Positions 6,379-9,143 of a DNA stretch of 9,143 nucleotides are shown one piece after another (positions within the stretch are counted from its first letter, which is position 1; each line of letters starts with the position of its first letter). Origin of the DNA: Miltoncostaeaceae bacterium (GTDB lineage Bacteria > Actinomycetota > Thermoleophilia > Miltoncostaeales > Miltoncostaeaceae); contig JAUVQP010000049.1 of NCBI GenBank assembly GCA_030598075.1, positions 1 to 9,143 on the forward strand, written 5' to 3'. The position numbers and the translations under genes were made by a program. Under the pieces are notes generated by a model. That model saw only the letters and a program-made list of their open reading frames with translations, was not told the DNA's origin and did no database searches.

Positions 6379-7637
6379 GCGCGCCGTCGCTCGTCGGCGA
6401 TTCGGTAGGCCATGCGGCTCGGAAGGCTGAACAGCTCGATGAAGCCGGGGGAGCTGCTCTGGGAGAACGAGGCGTCGGCGTCGAAGGTGGCCAGCGAGCG
6501 GTCGTAGATGGCGTTGGGCGAGCTGCGACGCACGACCGTGGCGGACCCCTTGTAGAGGCGCACGCCGATCTGACCCTCGACGCGGGCGTTCACGGCCGTC
6601 ATGAACGCGTTCAGGTCGGCGAGCAACGGCTCGTACCAGAGCCCCTCGTAGACCAGCTGGGCCCACAGGCGGTCGAGCTCGGGCTTGGCGTGATTCTCGC
6701 GTCCCGTGCAGACGAGTTTCTCGAGCTCGCGATGGGCCGTGAGGATGACCTCGGCCGCCGGAACCTCGTAGATGTCGCGCACCTTGAGACCCACGACGCG
6801 GTCCTCGATGTGGTCGACGATGCCCACACCGTTCGCGGCCGCGACCTCGGCCACCCGCGCGATGAGCTCGACGAGCCCCAGGTCCCGCCCGTCGAGGGAC
6901 ACCGGAAGCCCCTCCCGAAAACCGATCGTCATCTCGGTGGGCTCGTCCGGCGCCCGGGTGGGAGGCGTGACGAGTTGGAAGACGTCCTCGGGCGGCGGGG
7001 CATCCAGATCCTCGATGGTGCCGCCCTCGCTGGAGCGCCCCCAAAGGTTGTCGTCGATCGAGTAGGGCCGGGCTCTCGTCGACGACACCGGAATGCCGTG
7101 CTCCTCGGCGTAGGCGATCTCCTCGTCGCGCCCCATCTGCCACTCGCGGATCGGTGCGATCACGCGGAGCCCGGGCGCCACGGTCGCCACGGTGGCGTCG
7201 ATGCGCACCTGGTCGTTGCCCTTTCCGGTGCAGCCGTGGCCGATGGTGTCCGCGTCGTGCTCGAGCGCCACGTCGCAGGCCAGGCGGGCCAACAGCGGCC
7301 GGCCGAGCGCGGTGAAGGGCGGGTAGCCCCCCTGATAGCGCGCGTTGGCACGAATCGACGGGGCGACGTAGTCGCGGGCGAACTCCTCGCGCGCATCCAC
7401 CACCAGGCTGCGCACCGCCCCGAGGTCGAGCGCCTTCTGGCGGATGGCCTCGAAGTCGTCCTCGGGCTGCCCGAGGTCGATGCAGAGCGCGATGACCTCA
7501 GCGTCGTACTCGTCCTGGATCCACTTGAGCAGGACCGACGTGTCGAGTCCGCCGCTGTAGAGCAGGACGCAGCGGTGGACCTCGTGCGGCTGAGCCAGAT
7601 AGCTCGGTCCGGTCGCCGACGCGCGATCGGTGGGCAA
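6375..7637 (-). CDS. argG: Argininosuccinate synthase
   Basis: ArgG joins citrulline and aspartate with ATP to give argininosuccinate, AMP and pyrophosphate, the penultimate step of arginine synthesis, in the cytoplasm. The protein has 420 residues. The N-type ATP pyrophosphatase loop is SGGLDTS at 28-34. Other family signatures are YQGGYPPFTALGRPLLAR (101-118), GHGCTGKGNDQVR (133-145), APIREW (161-166) and YSIDDNLWGRSSEGG (192-206). The start is TTG at 7637: a strong GGAGGT (7649-7644) lies six bases upstream, whereas the ATG at 7642 is out of frame. This gives about 20 residues before the conserved core (HRCVLLYSGGLDTS), somewhat longer than many ArgG proteins, which begin only a few residues before the loop. 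No argH follows; instead two propeller-like genes are joined by ATGA overlaps. I see no AT-rich palindrome resembling an ArgR box at the promoter. Confidence 0.97.
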   Translation of the reverse strand: MPTDRASATGPSYLAQPHEVHRCVLLYSGGLDTSVLLKWIQDEYDAEVIALCIDLGQPEDDFEAIRQKALDLGAVRSLVVDAREEFARDYVAPSIRANARYQGGYPPFTALGRPLLARLACDVALEHDADTIGHGCTGKGNDQVRIDATVATVAPGLRVIAPIREWQMGRDEEIAYAEEHGIPVSSTRARPYSIDDNLWGRSSEGGTIEDLDAPPPEDVFQLVTPPTRAPDEPTEMTIGFREGLPVSLDGRDLGLVELIARVAEVAAANGVGIVDHIEDRVVGLKVRDIYEVPAAEVILTAHRELEKLVCTGRENHAKPELDRLWAQLVYEGLWYEPLLADLNAFMTAVNARVEGQIGVRLYKGSATVVRRSSPNAIYDRSLATFDADASFSQSSSPGFIELFSLPSRMAYRIADERRRA

Positions 7638-7643
7638 GGCATG

Positions 7644-7649
7644 ACCTCC
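7644..7649 (-). promoter_or_regulatory. Shine-Dalgarno site that sets the argG TTG start
   Basis: GGAGGT is six bases before the TTG at 7637. The out-of-frame ATG at 7642-7640 lies inside this spacer and would be only one base from the site, so TTG is the better start and is the only one in frame with the ArgG core. Confidence 0.7.
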
Positions 7650-7667
7650 ATGGGTGCGAGCCGCGGC

Positions 7668-7673
7668 AGTCTA
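7668..7673 (-). promoter_or_regulatory. Candidate -10 box of the argG cluster
   Basis: TAGACT (in CACTAGACT) fits TANNNT. A transcription start about seven bases downstream, near 7660, would give a leader of about 23 bases carrying the GGAGGT ribosome site. No clear -35 hexamer is visible 16-18 bases upstream. This is one of only three CTAG sequences I found in the window, the other two also being candidate -10 boxes. Confidence 0.4.
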
Positions 7674-7833
7674 GTGCCCCGCCGGGGGACGTTGCCGTGT
7701 TGGGCCCAGAGAAGACCACGCCGGGCGAGCACGCGGCGTCCGCGGAGGTATTGCAGCCCACCCCGAGAAAACTCTGCGGGCAGGGACCGTGCAGCGACGC
7801 GAAGCGGTGCCGATACCTTCAGTGAGGATTCCG

Positions 7834-8295
7834 ATGTCCAACGCCACCCTCCAGCGGGGCGCTCACGTGCCCGCCTCTCCCGACGCCGCGGCGCTCGTGC
7901 GCTCGGCCGTGGCGGAGTTGCTCGCCGAGAACGGCTGGCCCGCCGACGACTCGGCGGACATCGTGCTCGCCACCAGCGAGGCCGTGACCAACGCCATCGA
8001 GCACGGCTCCGAACCCGGCGGAGACCTGTGGATCGCGGCACGGATGGAGGACGGGGCCCTCGATCTGCGGATCCGCGACGAGGGTCGGCCCGATCGGAGC
8101 CGTCCGCTCCCCCCGATGGAAGGTCCGCCGCCGCCCGACGCCGCCACGCGAGGTCGCGGCCTGATCATCATGCGCTCGCTCGCCGAGACGCTCGACGTCA
8201 TCCCGGTGAGCGGCGGCGGCACCGAGGTGCGTCTGGTCTTCTGCCGCACCCCCGCGGCCGAGCGCGTGCACGCCGCGCTCCCCGCCGCCGCCTGA
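7834..8295 (+). CDS. RsbW-like ATP-binding protein (anti-sigma-factor kinase family)
   Basis: This 153-residue single-domain protein of the GHKL/HATPase_c fold matches the RsbW/SpoIIAB class of serine kinases, which bind a sigma factor or phosphorylate an STAS anti-anti-sigma protein. The N box is SEAVTNAIEHG (48-58; E49, N53, H57), the G1/D box is IRDEGRP (80-86; D82, G84, P86) and the G2 box is RGRGLIIMR (106-114). A Pro-rich ATP-lid segment, PLPPMEGPPPP (91-101), lies between them. The ATG at 7834 is preferred because GAGGA (7824-7828) precedes it by five bases; a frame extension to 7789 has no support. It stands alone: no sigma factor, STAS protein or PP2C phosphatase gene lies in the window, so its partner is unknown. 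TACCTT at 7814-7819 is a weak -10 candidate. The gene is divergent from argG and convergent with the lipoprotein gene. Confidence 0.85.
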   Translation: MSNATLQRGAHVPASPDAAALVRSAVAELLAENGWPADDSADIVLATSEAVTNAIEHGSEPGGDLWIAARMEDGALDLRIRDEGRPDRSRPLPPMEGPPPPDAATRGRGLIIMRSLAETLDVIPVSGGGTEVRLVFCRTPAAERVHAALPAAA

Positions 8296-8306
8296 TCTCG
8301 GCGCGG

Positions 8307-8344
8307 GCGCGCGGTATCACTCCGGGCGCGGCTACCGCACGCGC
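8307..8344. terminator. Candidate bidirectional terminator hairpin
   Basis: GCGC-GCGGTA (8307-8316) pairs with TACCGC (8333-8338) and, after a two-base bulge (AC), with GCGC (8341-8344), giving ten base pairs around a 16-base loop. It starts 11 bases after the RsbW-like stop and spans the TAG stop (8334-8332) of the convergent lipoprotein gene, the right place to end both transcripts. No T-run follows on either side, as is common in high-GC actinobacteria. Confidence 0.5.
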
Positions 8345-8781
8345 GCACAGCGCTGCGACTCGCGCACGCCGTCGCTCCCGCCGTCGAAGCTCTCGTCGGC
8401 CGGAAAATCGCCGGACTCGCGGGCCAACTCGGTCACGGCGAAGAGAAACTGGCCGCCCTCGGGGGCAAGGGTCGCCCAGGTGGCCGTCTCGCCGGCGCCG
8501 CCCTCGCGATCGACGCGCGCCGAGGTGAAGTAGACCGAGTCGAACTCGCGGGAGCGCACGGTCCAGGCGTTGGAGATGGCGACGCCCGAGTCGAGGCCGC
8601 CGGCGATCGAGCCGACCAACGCCTCGACGGCCGGCGAGCAGCGCTCGACGCCCTCCGCGTCGCTCTCGGCCGGGGCGACCGGGGCGTCCGCGGGGCTTTC
8701 CCCCCGGCCGGGCACGCAGCCCGCCAGCGCCGCCGCGGCGATCGCGGCGACGGCCAGCGAGGGGAGGCCGAGGCGCGTCAC
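8332..8781 (-). CDS. Small lipoprotein of unknown function
   Basis: This 149-residue protein begins with a bacterial lipoprotein signal: an Arg near the start, a hydrophobic Ala/Val/Ile core and the lipobox LAGC (19-22), so C22 would be lipidated and the mature protein held on the outer face of the membrane. A Pro/Ala/Glu linker (23-45) leads to a domain of about 100 residues with two cysteines, C48 and C145, perhaps a disulfide. The stretch YFTSARVD...ATWATLAPEGGQFLFAV suggests a small beta-rich domain, but I do not recognise the family. The GTG at 8781 overlaps the permease stop as GTGA. AGGAG runs directly into the GTG, too close for a normal ribosome site, so translation is probably coupled to the permease. 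It may work with that transporter; this is inferred from position only. Confidence 0.75.
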   Translation of the reverse strand: MTRLGLPSLAVAAIAAAALAGCVPGRGESPADAPVAPAESDAEGVERCSPAVEALVGSIAGGLDSGVAISNAWTVRSREFDSVYFTSARVDREGGAGETATWATLAPEGGQFLFAVTELARESGDFPADESFDGGSDGVRESQRCARVR

Positions 8782-9143
8782 TCCTGGGAGATCGCCCGAA
8801 GGACGTCCAGCCTCGCGGCCCGGCGGGCGGGGAAGATCGCCGCCAGCACGCCCGCGACCGCCGAGAGCACCAAGAACGCGATCAACAACGGGATGGGCAC
8901 GCTGACCGTGTTGAGGAAGCCGCCGGCGCGCTCGATGAGGACGACGCCGAGCACGACGCCGACCACGAGTCCCAGCACGCCGCCGATGACCGACACGATG
9001 ACCGACTCCCAGACGACCATCAGGCGGACACGGCCGGGGCCCAGGCCCACCGCGCGGAGCAGGCCGATCTCGCGCGTGCGCTCGAAGACCGAGAGCGCGA
9101 GCGTGTTCACGATGCCGAAGATCGCGATGATGATCGCGATCGC
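8778..9143 (-). CDS. FtsX/MacB-type ABC transporter permease, C-terminal fragment
   Basis: The last 121 codons of a larger gene enter from the right edge; the frame is open to base 9143. The order is the FtsX-family C-terminus: the end of a membrane helix (AIAIIIAIFGIVNTLAL), the conserved cytoplasmic loop SVFERTREIGLLRAVG, a second helix (VIVSVIGGVLGLVVGVVLGV), a third helix (LLIAFLVLSAVAGVLAAIF), and the closing motif PARRAARLDVLRAI just before the stop. Such permeases pair with an ATPase of the LolD/MacB type and usually move lipids, lipoproteins or peptides, or act mechanically on the envelope, without a classical import channel. The ATPase and periplasmic-type domain would lie outside the window. 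The lipoprotein gene follows with a GTGA overlap. Confidence 0.92.
   Translation of the reverse strand, partial: AIAIIIAIFGIVNTLALSVFERTREIGLLRAVGLGPGRVRLMVVWESVIVSVIGGVLGLVVGVVLGVVLIERAGGFLNTVSVPIPLLIAFLVLSAVAGVLAAIFPARRAARLDVLRAISQE

Noticed and set aside
4865..6408. Plus-strand frames of 224 and 334 codons opposite the propeller-like genes
   Set aside because: They are antisense shadows. The minus-strand frames have coupled starts, a good ribosome site and propeller motifs.
7789..7833. Earlier start for the RsbW-like gene
   Set aside because: The ATG at 7834 has a proper ribosome site (GAGGA), and the added residues are not part of the conserved domain.
7638..7833. ArgR operator upstream of argG
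   Set aside because: ARG boxes are AT-rich imperfect palindromes; nothing of that kind is visible in this GC-rich spacer.
6690..8528. 612-codon plus-strand frame across argG and the RsbW-like gene
   Set aside because: It is antisense to argG and out of frame with the ATP-binding protein; no domain is recognisable in it.
1..9143. tRNA, rRNA, CRISPR array, insertion sequence or long direct repeats
   Set aside because: I looked along both strands and found no cloverleaf with a T-arm sequence, no regularly spaced repeats, and no transposase or terminal inverted repeats.

Overview
The window is very GC-rich, by eye around 70%. Almost every codon third position in the real genes is G or C, and GTG and TTG starts are used freely. 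Together with a PHP-containing DnaE of the mycobacterial DnaE1 type, an RsbW-like ATPase and apparently leaderless promoters, this suggests a high-GC actinobacterium. A deep lineage such as Thermoleophilia is possible, but I cannot fix the taxon from the sequence alone. It looks like an ordinary chromosomal segment. I see no insertion sequence, phage gene, tRNA, rRNA or CRISPR array.

Layout from left to right. Positions 1-99 (minus) hold the first 33 codons of a cysteine-rich protein that runs off the edge. Positions 223-3651 (minus) encode a complete replicative DNA polymerase III alpha subunit. A 150-base divergent spacer follows, with two mirror-image candidate leaderless promoters. Positions 3802-4977 (plus) encode a secreted zinc-metallopeptidase-like protein. 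It converges on, and overlaps by 224 bases, a minus-strand cluster of three genes read right to left: argG (7637-6375), a beta-propeller-like protein (6378-5431) and a second, shorter protein with a similar last blade (5434-4754). The three are joined by two ATGA stop/start overlaps, so they are probably co-transcribed and translationally coupled. Divergent from argG is an RsbW-like ATP-binding protein (7834-8295, plus). It converges, over a GC-rich hairpin, on a lipoprotein (8781-8332, minus) that overlaps by GTGA the end of an FtsX/MacB-type ABC permease entering from the right edge.

The functions are mixed: replication with predicted intrinsic proofreading, the penultimate step of arginine synthesis, a probable partner-switching stress or sigma-factor regulator, and cell-envelope proteins. 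No obvious single system unites them. The most unusual points are: (i) argG coupled to two uncharacterised propeller-like genes instead of other arginine genes; (ii) the junction near base 4809, where coding signature passes directly from one strand to the other with neither gene having a stop at its natural end; (iii) the only three CTAG tetranucleotides I found, all sitting in candidate -10 boxes; and (iv) the cysteine-rich gene fragment just after dnaE.
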